From JARRNE01 sp963824085 (GTDB taxonomy: Bacteria; Pseudomonadota; Gammaproteobacteria; Chromatiales; Chromatiaceae), in contig CAWGNT010000014.1 of assembly GCA_963824085.1 (NCBI GenBank), forward strand, positions 1 to 64,000: a stretch of 64,000 bases of DNA, read 5' to 3'. Below are positions 8,461-17,009 of this stretch, piece by piece. Both the position numbers and the translations under genes were made by a program. The number at the start of each line of letters is the position of its first letter. Position 1 is the first letter of the stretch. Under the pieces are notes generated by a model, which made no database searches, was not told where the DNA came from, and saw nothing but the letters and a program-made list of their open reading frames with translations.

Positions 8461-9410
8461 GGGGTTCTGACCTTCTGTTCCACATTAGTCGTTGATTCGG
8501 GCTCCCGGCGCCTCCCCGACCGCCCAGACGTCCTAGTTGGAATTGTCCCGGCGGCAGGAGCGGCAGTCGGCGCTGCTGCCCCGTCGCCGACCCCTTCTTT
8601 GGATGCATCGGTCTCTATCCGCTCGCGCAGGGCTCGCGCGGTGTCCAGTAGCGTCCCCGTATCGGGGTCCAGCGCATCGGCCACGGCTTGCACCTGGTCC
8701 GGGAGGTCGCCAGGACCATCCGCCTCGTACAGCGCCTGTGCCGCACGCCGTAGCCCGACCCGCACCTGGTGCGACCAAGGTCGCTCAGCGGCGAGGGCGT
8801 GCTGAACAGCGTAATAGGCGTCGATGAGGGCCGATTGGTTGAACCTCACCGTTTGCTGAACGCCGCCCAACGCCTCCTCGAGCCTTATCAAGGGTCGTCC
8901 TCCCCCTCCCTCGCTGGCTGCAGGATCCTGGAGCGACTTGTCCAAAAGGGTGCGTGTGCGAAGGAGTGGAAGCCAGTCGATACGCACCCCGCGGGTCTTC
9001 AGGTTTCCGACCCGTCCCCCCTCCTCCTCGTCACGCGGTCTGGGCAGGAGGTTAGGGGCATCGAGCAGAATCCGGACCCTGACAGCCTTCACCGGCAGCC
9101 AGAGATCCCCACCCGCTCGGTACGAATCGGGCAGGGCGGCGGGTCCTTTGTCTCGCAGCCGGTCGATGCGCCGCACAAGCGCCTTCATCCCTTCGCGCCC
9201 CACCTCCGGGACCCCAGACACGAGCTCGTCGCGGACAACACCTAGCCTGTCCATGATCTCGCCACCCTCGAGCAGCCCGGGCACCTCGTCGCCGGTGAGC
9301 GGCACGCCCGCCTTCATGGAAACGATGTCCTGCGCCGGTCCCGCCCAGGCCGTCGCGACGCCAAGCAACAGGGCAAGACCAAGGACGAATAGGGGCTGGG
9401 CGGCGCGCAT
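8457..9410 (-). CDS. Exported protein, possibly YfdX-like, in kinase operon
   Basis: 317 residues with a signal peptide (hydrophobic LFVLGLALLLGVATAWAG, about 8-26). The body has a W-LPV-A-V-V strand region followed by helices, and the tail (about 270-317) is charged and low complexity. The order of a PV-x-A-V segment, a leucine-rich middle and an A-x-x-A-Y-x-A-x-x-AL helix recalls the YfdX family of periplasmic proteins, but the match is weak. The start at 9410 is preferred over 9431 because CGGAG lies seven bases upstream and the sigma-54 promoter predicts a transcript starting near 9437, leaving a normal leader only for 9410. ATGA overlap with the kinase suggests it acts with the sensor, for instance as a periplasmic partner or signal modulator. 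Confidence 0.65.
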   Translation of the reverse strand: MRAAQPLFVLGLALLLGVATAWAGPAQDIVSMKAGVPLTGDEVPGLLEGGEIMDRLGVVRDELVSGVPEVGREGMKALVRRIDRLRDKGPAALPDSYRAGGDLWLPVKAVRVRILLDAPNLLPRPRDEEEGGRVGNLKTRGVRIDWLPLLRTRTLLDKSLQDPAASEGGGGRPLIRLEEALGGVQQTVRFNQSALIDAYYAVQHALAAERPWSHQVRVGLRRAAQALYEADGPGDLPDQVQAVADALDPDTGTLLDTARALRERIETDASKEGVGDGAAAPTAAPAAGTIPTRTSGRSGRRREPESTTNVEQKVRTP

Positions 9411-9448
9411 CGGGGTACTCCGGGCAGACATATCTGCCGAGTCACAGG

Positions 9449-9463
9449 GCAAGAGCCATGCCG
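9449..9463 (-). promoter_or_regulatory. Sigma-54 promoter for the YfdX-like/kinase/regulator operon
   Basis: The reverse strand reads CGGCAT-GGCTC-TTGC: GG and GC are at exact sigma-54 spacing and the -12 element is perfect, with two changes in the -24 element. The predicted start near 9437 gives a leader of about 27 bases to the ATG at 9410. It implies autoregulation by the operon's own NtrC-type regulator. Confidence 0.55.
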
Positions 9464-9470
9464 AGCAACA

Positions 9471-9483
9471 AATCAATAAGTTA
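9471..9483 (+). promoter_or_regulatory. IHF-binding site upstream of sigma-54 promoter
   Basis: AATCAATAAGTTA fits the IHF consensus WATCAANNNNTTR at every defined position. It lies 8 bases beyond the -24 element of the reverse-strand sigma-54 promoter, between it and any upstream activator site, the usual arrangement for IHF-assisted looping. Confidence 0.5.
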
Positions 9484-9701
9484 CGTCGTATGCCCGGACG
9501 TGATCGTCGGTTCAGGTGGTCCAAACAAGGCAATCCTGGTTTATTTGCACCAATCTTGTGACGCGGCCTGCCTGGGCCTTGTCTTGTTATCGAGGGGTGC
9601 AGCCGCAGCCGCAAGGCGGCACGATTCTGGCTTCGCCGAATGTGACCGGTGCGGCGCCCGCGGCCCCCCGGCTCACAGCATCTGCCCCTGGAGCATCGCT
9701 T

Positions 9702-11945
9702 ATGGACTACATCGCTTCCTGGATGCAGGACGACGCCGCACTTGTGTGGTTGCCGCTCCTCGTGATCGTCGGCCTCTTTGCAGTTGCCGCAACCCTCGCC
9801 GCGCGCCACCGCCGACCAACGCCGAGCGACCCGAAGACGCAGGCGCCCCGCCAGTCCGAGCCGCCGGGACCCCAACAGCCCCAAGGACCACCGTCGATGA
9901 TGTGGATGTGGTGGTTGGTCCTCATTGCTCTATTGGCCTGGGACTTCTCGGGGGCCATCTCACAGCGGACCGCACCGCCCGTCGCCAAGCTCCCGTACAG
10001 CGTTTTCGTCGACCAGCTAAAGGCGGGAAACGTCAGCCAAGTGGCGATCCAGGGTAGTGAGATCGCGGGGATGTTCAAACACTCCCGCCTGTGGAACCCG
10101 CGAACAGGGCTGCTAGCGTCGCAACCCGCCAAGGCAGGGCAAGAGACGTCGGCACCCAGCACCGCACCTGCGGCCAAATCCAAGACCGCACCGGAAGCGC
10201 CGCCCGCACCGGGATCGTCTGCGAAGCCGCAGCCGGCTAAGACCTCCGCGCCTGCCGGAGCAACGAAGACCGAGGTAGAGCAACGGCACGCGGCGCCACC
10301 GCCCCCCAAGCCCGTGGAGGTGAAGGACTTCACCACGGTGTTCCCGAGCTCGGTGGGAGACCCGGAGCTGTTGCCACTGTTGGAGCAGAATGGTGTCGAG
10401 ATCGTGGCGACACCGCAAGGACCGCATTGGCTGGGCGACGTCCTGGGTGCCCTGGTCCCCACTCTGCTGTTGGTTGGCTTCCTCTGGTGGATGGGACGGC
10501 GGGCAATGAACCAGCAGCAAAGCATCTTTGGGGTCGGAAAGAGTCAGGCGCGCCGATTCCACAAGGAGACCAGCCCCGCCGCGACCTTCGATGACGTCGC
10601 CGGTGCGGACGGATCGAAGGCCCAGCTCCAGGAGATCGTGGAGTTCCTCAAAGCGCCCGAGCGCTTCCAGACCCTGGGCGCCCGGATCCCACGTGGAGTG
10701 CTGCTGGTCGGCCCACCCGGAACCGGAAAGACCCTGCTTGCCCGGGCGGTTGCGGGAGAGGCCGGGGTGCCGTTCTTCTCCATCAGCGGCTCGGAGTTCG
10801 TCGAGATGTTCGTCGGTGTCGGTGCGAGCCGAGTGCGCGCCCTCTTCAAGGAGGTGAAAGAGGCCGCGCCTGCCATCCTGTTCGTGGACGAGCTGGACGC
10901 GGTCGGCCGGCGCCGCGGCGCCGGGGTCGGTATGGTCAACGACGAGCGCGAGCAGACCTTGAATCAGCTGCTGGTGGAAATGGACGGCTTCGACGCCCGT
11001 CAGAGCATCATCGTGCTCGCCGCGACCAACCGTCCGGACGTGCTCGATCCGGCGTTGCGTCGGCCCGGCCGGTTCGACCGCGACGTGGTCGTGGGTCTGC
11101 CGGACCTTAGGGGCCGCCGGGGCATCCTCGACATCCATGTCCGCAAGCTGACGCTCGCAGACGACGTGAACCTCGACCACGTGGCGGCCTTGACGATGGG
11201 GATGAGCGGGGCGCAGCTGGCGAATCTGTGCAACGAGGCGGCTCTTTTCGGTGCGCGGCGCGGACACAAGGCAGTAACCCAGAGCGATTTCGATGGAGCC
11301 CTCGACAAGATCGTCCTCGGGGAGGAGCGCCCCCTCGCCCTCAACGCGGACGCGAAGCGTGTCATCGCCTACCACGAAGGCGGTCACGCCCTCGTTGCCT
11401 GGCTCACCCCCGAGGCCGACCCGGTGCACAAGGTCACCATCATCCCCCACGGTTTCGCGCTCGGGGTCACCGAGCAGCGCCCCGATGAAGAGCAATACAA
11501 CCTCTCCCGCAGCTACCTCTTGGCGCGGTTGGCGGTCATGCTCGGGGGCCGCGCCAGCGAGGAGGTTGCCTTTGGCGACGTGACCACCGGTGCCGAGAAC
11601 GACCTCAAACAGGCCACCGAGCTGGCGAGACGGATGGTTACGACCTGGGGTATGAGCGAGCTGGGACTCTCCGCTTACGAGAGCGCCGGCGAGGACCGCT
11701 TTCTCGGCTACGAGCTCGGGCGCAACCGCACGTACAGCGAAGAGACGGCGCGTCGCATCGACAAGGCGGTGCACGACCTGCTGGAGGACGGCCATCAACA
11801 CGCCTTGCGTTTGCTCAAGGAGGCGCGCGACCGCCTCGATCGCCTGGCCGGCGCGCTGCTGGATCACGAGACCGTCGCCCAAGAGGAGCTGACGCTACTG
11901 CTTGGACCACGTTTGCAGGTCCAGGCCCCGGCCAGGACGGTATGA
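9702..11945 (+). CDS. FtsH-like AAA+ membrane zinc protease
   Basis: 747 residues. Hydrophobic stretches lie at about 13-33, 65-82 and 248-265. The AAA+ module has Walker A GPPGTGKT (337-344), Walker B ILFVDELDA (392-400) and second region of homology ATNRPDVLDPALRRPGRFDR. The peptidase part has the zinc motif HEGGH (558-562, canonical HExGH) with later acidic ligand region. The start at 9702 follows TGGAG (9689-9693). Compared with ordinary FtsH (about 610-650 residues) it has an additional N-terminal membrane helix and a Pro/Ala/Lys-rich insertion (about 135-205) in the periplasmic region, so it is probably an accessory paralogue rather than the housekeeping enzyme. Its divergent neighbour is the exported/kinase operon, which fits a membrane quality-control role. 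Confidence 0.9.
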   Translation: MDYIASWMQDDAALVWLPLLVIVGLFAVAATLAARHRRPTPSDPKTQAPRQSEPPGPQQPQGPPSMMWMWWLVLIALLAWDFSGAISQRTAPPVAKLPYSVFVDQLKAGNVSQVAIQGSEIAGMFKHSRLWNPRTGLLASQPAKAGQETSAPSTAPAAKSKTAPEAPPAPGSSAKPQPAKTSAPAGATKTEVEQRHAAPPPPKPVEVKDFTTVFPSSVGDPELLPLLEQNGVEIVATPQGPHWLGDVLGALVPTLLLVGFLWWMGRRAMNQQQSIFGVGKSQARRFHKETSPAATFDDVAGADGSKAQLQEIVEFLKAPERFQTLGARIPRGVLLVGPPGTGKTLLARAVAGEAGVPFFSISGSEFVEMFVGVGASRVRALFKEVKEAAPAILFVDELDAVGRRRGAGVGMVNDEREQTLNQLLVEMDGFDARQSIIVLAATNRPDVLDPALRRPGRFDRDVVVGLPDLRGRRGILDIHVRKLTLADDVNLDHVAALTMGMSGAQLANLCNEAALFGARRGHKAVTQSDFDGALDKIVLGEERPLALNADAKRVIAYHEGGHALVAWLTPEADPVHKVTIIPHGFALGVTEQRPDEEQYNLSRSYLLARLAVMLGGRASEEVAFGDVTTGAENDLKQATELARRMVTTWGMSELGLSAYESAGEDRFLGYELGRNRTYSEETARRIDKAVHDLLEDGHQHALRLLKEARDRLDRLAGALLDHETVAQEELTLLLGPRLQVQAPARTV

Positions 11946-12047
11946 CAGCGGCGAGCGTACACCGGACGTTGCGAGAAAGCCCTGCTCCCTGCGCGTCGGA
12001 CAAGACTCGCACGGCCGTCGCCCCCCCAGATCGGGATGGGTACCCTG

Positions 12048-13895
12048 TTACTCCGCCCACAACCCGCAGGTGAGCGGCGGCAGCTCGAGCCGTCGGTGGG
12101 CGTAGGGCAGCAGCGCGCATTCGAGTCCTGACGCCTCGAAGCGCTCGTGGTCCGCGAGCTGCTTCCATTGCGAGAGCGGCAAGTCCCCCAGGTCGATATG
12201 CACGCTCTCGTGATGCGGGTTGACCGCAAACAGCAGCCGCTCCGAGCCGCGGCTGCGATCGGCGTTGAACAAGACCGCCAAGGCCGAGCCATGCTCGGCG
12301 CCGAAGAAGCGCAGAAAGCCGTCTGTGGGAGGGGTTGCGAGGCGGAAGACCCGGCCGCGCTCCGAGAGCCGAAACCTTATCCAGCGGCGGAAGTAGTCGT
12401 GGCTCCCCGAGAGCGCCAGCAGCCGCCGATAGTCGATGGCGTTGACGTCCCCGGCGCGGTAGCTGTCATGGATGCTGTGCTTGGAACGGAGAAAATCCTG
12501 GCCCGCCGCGAGCATTGGGATTCCCAGGGAGCACATCAGAATCGCCACCATCAGATGGGTGCGCCGGCGGTCGTTCGGGGTGGGAAACTCCCCCCGATGG
12601 TCGGGATTCTCGGTGATCCTGTCGATCCAGCAAAGGCCGTCGTGGGACTCCACGTAGTTGACGGTCTGGGCGGGCCAGGCGGTCAGGTGATCGAGGCTGG
12701 CATTGATGAAGTAACGCAGACCCTCCTGGTTACCCTGCCCGAGCACGTAGTCGCGCAGGAAGTCCCGATAGCCGTCGTTCCAGGAGGCGAACCCGCTGGA
12801 CTTGAGCTCGAGCGCGATATGGCCGCGAAAGCTCCAGGGCTCGGCAATGAGCACGATGGAGGGCTTGACGCGCTTGAGCGCGGTCTCGATCTCCCGCAGC
12901 ACGTCGGTGCCGATCAGCTCGGCGAGATCAAAGCGAAGACCATCGACATCGTAGGTCTCCACCAAGTGGGTCAGGCTATCGATGATGAGGCGGCGCGCCA
13001 TGGGGGTGTCGCAGCGAAGGTCGTTGCCGCAGCCGCTCCAGTTCGTCAGATTGCCCTCGCCGTCCAGGCGGAAGTAATACTCCTTGTCGATGTGCAGCAG
13101 GTGATTCGGCTCACCCGCGTGGTTGTAAACGACGTCCAGGATCACCGCGAACCCTTGCCCGTGAAACGCGGCCACGAGCTCCTGCAGCTCCTCGATCTGG
13201 GACCCGCACTCGGGCACCTGGGCATAGCTGCTCTCCGGGGCGAAGAAATTGGTCGGCATGTAGCCCCAGTGGTAGGGGCGTTTGTCATAGCTGTCGCCGA
13301 ACTCCTGGACGGGCTGCAGCTCCACGGCATTAACTCCCAAGCTGTTAAGGTAGCAGCCCTGCACCTCCAGCCATTTTCTCAAGCCCGCGAAGCCCCGCCG
13401 CTCCTCGTCGTCCAGCTCAAGGGGCGTGCGGCTGATGAGGTCGCGCACATGCGCCTCGAGGATGACCAGATCGTGCCATCGCGGCGGCTCGAAGCTCGGA
13501 ACAGGCCGCCTGATGCGGCGAGCGTCCCAGACGATGCCAGGTCCCGCAGGCCCCACGGCAGCCAAAGCATAGGGGTCCAACACCCGGAAATCCTTGTTGA
13601 AATGGCTAGTCGGACCGCGACTGCGGCTTTCTACCTGATAGTAGTAGTACCAGCCGTGGAGATCGGCTGGATGGCGCGCCTCCCAGACACCGTCGTCCAG
13701 GCGCCTCAGCCCCAAAGCCGTCGGCTGCGGCGTGTCCAGGTGCTTGAAGAAGGTCACGGTCACCCGCGACGCGCGAGGGGCGAATAGCCGAAACGTCGTC
13801 ACATCGGCTTCCACGCGGGCACCCAGCGGGCGCTGGGACCCGAGCGCAAGCAACCTGTCCAGACGGGTTCTAGAGCGAGCTTTCGTTTCAGTCAT
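12048..13895 (-). CDS. GH13 pullulanase/debranching-type alpha-glucanase
   Basis: 615 residues. An N-terminal CBM48-like beta domain (about 25-120) is followed by the GH13 barrel. The four conserved regions are present: DVVYNH (about 254-259), GLRFDLAEL with nucleophile D323, EPW with acid E352, and YVESHD with D419. The YNWGY-like motif of pullulanases appears as YHWGYMP near 208, supporting alpha-1,6 debranching activity. There is no signal peptide, so it should act on intracellular glycogen or maltodextrin. It converges on the FtsH-like gene, 102 bases apart. No glg genes are adjacent. Type I pullulanase and GlgX-like enzymes are the alternatives. Confidence 0.87.
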   Translation of the reverse strand: MTETKARSRTRLDRLLALGSQRPLGARVEADVTTFRLFAPRASRVTVTFFKHLDTPQPTALGLRRLDDGVWEARHPADLHGWYYYYQVESRSRGPTSHFNKDFRVLDPYALAAVGPAGPGIVWDARRIRRPVPSFEPPRWHDLVILEAHVRDLISRTPLELDDEERRGFAGLRKWLEVQGCYLNSLGVNAVELQPVQEFGDSYDKRPYHWGYMPTNFFAPESSYAQVPECGSQIEELQELVAAFHGQGFAVILDVVYNHAGEPNHLLHIDKEYYFRLDGEGNLTNWSGCGNDLRCDTPMARRLIIDSLTHLVETYDVDGLRFDLAELIGTDVLREIETALKRVKPSIVLIAEPWSFRGHIALELKSSGFASWNDGYRDFLRDYVLGQGNQEGLRYFINASLDHLTAWPAQTVNYVESHDGLCWIDRITENPDHRGEFPTPNDRRRTHLMVAILMCSLGIPMLAAGQDFLRSKHSIHDSYRAGDVNAIDYRRLLALSGSHDYFRRWIRFRLSERGRVFRLATPPTDGFLRFFGAEHGSALAVLFNADRSRGSERLLFAVNPHHESVHIDLGDLPLSQWKQLADHERFEASGLECALLPYAHRRLELPPLTCGLWAE

Positions 13896-14030
13896 GGCAT
13901 AACGATCGGGCCGACCCAGAGCGCGATTGAGCTCGGAGGCGGGTGATTCGTATCAAATCAGCTGCGGCGTTCTACCTCGGATCGGGTGCGGGACGGCAGG
14001 ACCCCGGGTAACACGGAGTCCCCATGGAGA

Positions 14031-14212
14031 AATACCCATCGCCCACGGCTTTTCGGCTCTTGCCTTGAGGGGTCGGGTTGCCGGCAGCGGGGGTTTCGCC
14101 TGCCGGGATGGTGCCGTCAAGCCTAGATGGATGTATCCACAGCATCCCCCGACGGCTGCAAACCGACTTCGACACGCGGAAAACCCCCGCAAGAAGGGTA
14201 AATTCCCGGCGT
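14031..14212 (+). repeat. Degenerate copy of the MITE-like repeat family
   Basis: It retains the family's order in the same orientation as the 18.8 kb copy: a TACCCA start, GGGGTCGGGTTG, a GCCGTCAAGCCT core, TCCACAGCATCCCCCGACG and GGAAAAC near the end. It has diverged more than the clear copies at 18.8, 40.4, 45.2 and 52.9 kb. Confidence 0.5.
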
Positions 14213-14469
14213 GTTCCGACACCCCGTACCCCGACCTAGGCGTCGCGGTCGAGCTTTGGCGCCATTCGGCCCCAGGCAAAAACTGTACCCGCCCTCGCAA
14301 GTGTGGGATCCCGCCAGCGGCAAACAGTGCGAGCCGCCGACACGGCCCGACCATTCCAGGGCAGAGCCGTGCGACGTCGCGCCAATAATGTGCATGCTCT
14401 TGGGTCAGTCCTAGCGGCGTCTGTTGGTAGCGCATGAGCCCCTCGACCTCCAGAAGCTGAGCCCCCCCA

Positions 14470-14736
14470 CCCCCAAGCCGGTCGGTGTCGTGGTCGCCTG
14501 TTCGAACACGCGCTTGTAGCTCCTCCAGCGCTTGAGCTTGACGTAATGGCGCCCGGCACCCGACCAACCCAGCGCCAGCCCAGGCGTTCGACCTCACGGA
14601 AGAATGGCACCTTGAAGCCCGAATCGGCGACGATGACCGGGTCGGCCAACGCCTCCAGCAGCGTCGCCAGGCGCCGAGAGTGTATGTCACTGATCAGCGG
14701 GCAGAGGCAGCGGTGTAGAATCGTCAGCGCATGCAT
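14470..14736 (-). pseudogene. IS4-family transposase remnant, deleted and frameshifted
   Basis: From the ATG at 14736 an N-terminal piece (MHALTILHRCLCPLISDIH) runs directly into the block around the second catalytic aspartate (VIVADSGFKVPFFREVERLGW), so the segment normally between them is missing. The reading frame then shifts after GRVPG; the other frame continues HYVKLKRWRSYKRVFEQATTTPTGLG, which matches the IS4 pattern after this aspartate. The rest of the gene is absent. An 11-base inverted pair, TGCATGGGGGG (14732-14742) and CCCCCCATGCA (14780-14790), lies at its head. Non-functional. Confidence 0.7.
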
Positions 14737-15023
14737 GGGGGGTCCTCTGAAGGTTTCGTCGCCCCCAGTGGACCACATGCCCCCCATGCATTCTGAATTT
14801 CGCGTCACAAACACGCCGCAACAGACTGTTATATTTATATATATTCTGGGGATACCTCAGGATTTTGCCCCTTTCTGCTTCCCTGGCCTCGTGACTCCGT
14901 GGCCTCTTGTTACATAACCAAATACCTTACAACGTAAGATCATTCGGGAGCCCTGAGCTCGTGCCGCGATCGCGGGAAAGGGGTTAGACTTGAGGTCGAA
15001 ATCGGGTCGGCGGAAACACCTGC

Positions 15024-15575
15024 ATGTCAGAGCCAGCCACGAACGCCTTCATTCCGGTTGACGAGTATCTTGCCGGCGAGCGCGACGGCAGCGTGCGCCA
15101 CGAGTATGTGGCCGGTAGTGTCTACGCGATGACCGGCGGGAGCGTCTACCACAACCGCATCGCCGGCACCCTGTTCGCCGCCCTGCGAGAGCGATTGCGG
15201 GGGCACCCATGCGACGTGTTCATGGCGGATATGAAGGTTCGCACCCAGCAAGCATTCTACTATCCCGACGTAATGGTAGTTTGCGACCACACGGACGCAG
15301 ACCTCTACACCAAACAACGGCCGCTGCTCGTTGCCGAGGTCATCTCACCCAACAGCCGAAGCACCGACGAACGGGAGAAGCGCGCTGCCTACCTCGGTCT
15401 GGAGAGCCTGCGGGAATACCTCCTGCTGGAGCAGGACCGGGCCGAGCTGCGGGTGATCCGGCGCAGCGGGAACGGCTGGACGGAGCATGTCTACGGGTCC
15501 GACGACGTGCTGCACCTGACATCCCTGGACCTGGAGATCGCCATGCAGCACATCTACGAGGGGGCCTGGCGCTGA
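15024..15575 (+). CDS. Uma2-family (DUF820) PD-(D/E)XK nuclease-like protein
   Basis: 183 residues, full length. The restriction-fold motif is visible as YYPDVMVVCDH followed by LVAEVISPNS, giving the D...E-x-(I/K) catalytic pair of this superfamily. Upstream are the family's RHEYVAG-VYAMTGGS-HN and MADMKVR segments. Members occur in many copies in cyanobacteria and sulfur bacteria; their biological role is not settled, and links to mobile elements or DNA uptake are speculation. It stands alone next to an IS4 remnant. Confidence 0.85.
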   Translation: MSEPATNAFIPVDEYLAGERDGSVRHEYVAGSVYAMTGGSVYHNRIAGTLFAALRERLRGHPCDVFMADMKVRTQQAFYYPDVMVVCDHTDADLYTKQRPLLVAEVISPNSRSTDEREKRAAYLGLESLREYLLLEQDRAELRVIRRSGNGWTEHVYGSDDVLHLTSLDLEIAMQHIYEGAWR

Positions 15576-16194
15576 GCTAACGCGTACAAGATCGCCAGGC
15601 TGCAAGGATGAGCCGGTGTGCCCGTGCGTGGCCCACGTGATAGAACCCGGCCCATAACCACGGCCACAATGCGCCCACGAGGAAAACGCAGTCTGTTCTC
15701 TATTCTCTCATCTGTACCGCTCATCAAGCTTCATATCTCGCCCTTAAATTCGATGGCAGACATCGCTCTGCTCCGTCGCCGTGCGGTGCTACGCACGGAA
15801 CAAGACCTGACCGTGGACCCGCCCATCCGTGGGGCCTAGATCCCGGCACTCCCTGCCGGGATGACGCCCAGGCACGGACCAACGTCGTCGTTCCGGCAGG
15901 GAATGCCGGGAAGCCAAGTGCCAAGGACGGCGCACAGCCCCGTGACAAAGCAGGCCCTTCGTCGCAGCTGAGGGATAGCGCTAATCACCTCCCGCAATGA
16001 CGAAGCAGGCCTCGTCGGCTTTGAGCAGCAAATTTTGTGGCATGGCGGCCTCCACTCGCATCGCGATTGACGCCCAGCATGCCTCGCGTGGCTCAAACTG
16101 TGAGCCCAGACTGTGCTTACCGGCTGATTCTTTCTGATGCGCAAGTGCTACATAATGCCGAAAACATCATGTCTAACGAAGCAAGGAGCTGACG
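15576..16194. other. Intergenic stretch with a REP-like hairpin
   Basis: No gene is supported here. At 15840-15915 two inverted pieces of the common CCCGGCA..TGCCGGGA type (TCCCGGCACTCCCTGCCGGGA and GGCAGGGAATGCCGGGAAG) resemble REP elements of gammaproteobacteria. The AAGGAG at 16183-16188 belongs to the next gene. Confidence 0.45.
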
Positions 16195-16650
16195 ATGCAC
16201 GTCAAAGCGCCTGAGCCACCAGACCCGAAGCTTCCGATCTTTTTCAATGTGACTGCTTCCGTCGGGAACCAGGCCGCTAACGCCAACGGGGACGACATCC
16301 TTCTTGTGCAGTTCCTGCTCCGCGCCATTGCCGAAGCAATACCTGCTACCCTGCCCGGGGGTCAAGGTAGGAGGGACCGGATGCTGAAAGTCCCGCTATC
16401 CGGAGTGATCGACCCCGCAACGATCGACGGGATCCGTGCCTGGCAGGAGGGAGCAAAGGAACAGTTTCCCGCGACGGTGGTCGATGGGCGCGTTAGCAGC
16501 GCGAGAGCATATTTGTACGGAGGAGCGATGTGGACCATTGTCCACATGAACGCTGCGTTCAGAGCCCACTTCCCTACGATATGGCCAAGACTGCAAGACC
16601 ACCCTCGATGTCCTGCCCCACTGAGGCTTCGCGTTCCTCAAGTCCTTTAG
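16195..16650 (+). CDS. Hypothetical protein with peptidoglycan-binding-like fold
   Basis: 151 residues with no signal peptide. The segment from about 35 to 105 (VQFLLRAI..., then GVIDPATIDGIRAWQ..., VVDGRVS) follows the pattern of peptidoglycan-binding repeats: a helix, a short 'G-x-D-x-x-T' loop, then an A-x-x-x-WQ helix and a VDG turn. AAGGAG (16183-16188) supports the start. The closing 20 residues are Pro/Arg-rich and may include a frame error. Function is not recognised. Confidence 0.55.
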   Translation: MHVKAPEPPDPKLPIFFNVTASVGNQAANANGDDILLVQFLLRAIAEAIPATLPGGQGRRDRMLKVPLSGVIDPATIDGIRAWQEGAKEQFPATVVDGRVSSARAYLYGGAMWTIVHMNAAFRAHFPTIWPRLQDHPRCPAPLRLRVPQVL

Positions 16651-16865
16651 GCGTGGGCGACGACAGGTCGCCGGCGTCTGAAAATGCAATATGCACCAAG
16701 GGCGCGTAGGGGCACCGTGTATCCGTGACATTGAGGTTAAATCGACGGTACTCCGAAACAGAGACAGCCCTCGGAGGCGAGGTGGAGGCGCGCCAGCAGA
16801 TGCCGGCACGGGGATGCCGGCGTTGCAGATACGGAAGCGCGCGGTCCTTTGGCGGCCCAACGGCC

Positions 16866-17009
16866 TCAGAATCGAACCCCCAGCCCAATCAGCCCGATCA
16901 GGATCAGGTACGCGGCCACGATGTAGTTGAGCAGCCGCGGCCAAATCAGGATCGCGATCCCTGAGAGCAGGGCAATCAAGGGCGGCAAGACAAAGAAATC
17001 CACGTGCAT
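16866..17009 (-). CDS. Small membrane protein, DUF3096 family
   Basis: 47 residues, almost entirely two hydrophobic helices: LPPLIALLSGIAILIW, then PRLLNYIVAAYLILIGLIGL. The sequence PRLLNYIVA-YLI-IGL is the hallmark of DUF3096. GGGAGA lies about seven bases before the ATG at 17009. Members are single small inner-membrane proteins of unknown function. Confidence 0.85.
   Translation of the reverse strand: MHVDFFVLPPLIALLSGIAILIWPRLLNYIVAAYLILIGLIGLGVRF

Noticed and set aside
12147..13787. 546-codon forward open frame across the pullulanase gene
   Set aside because: It is the antisense shadow of a gene with complete GH13 motifs.
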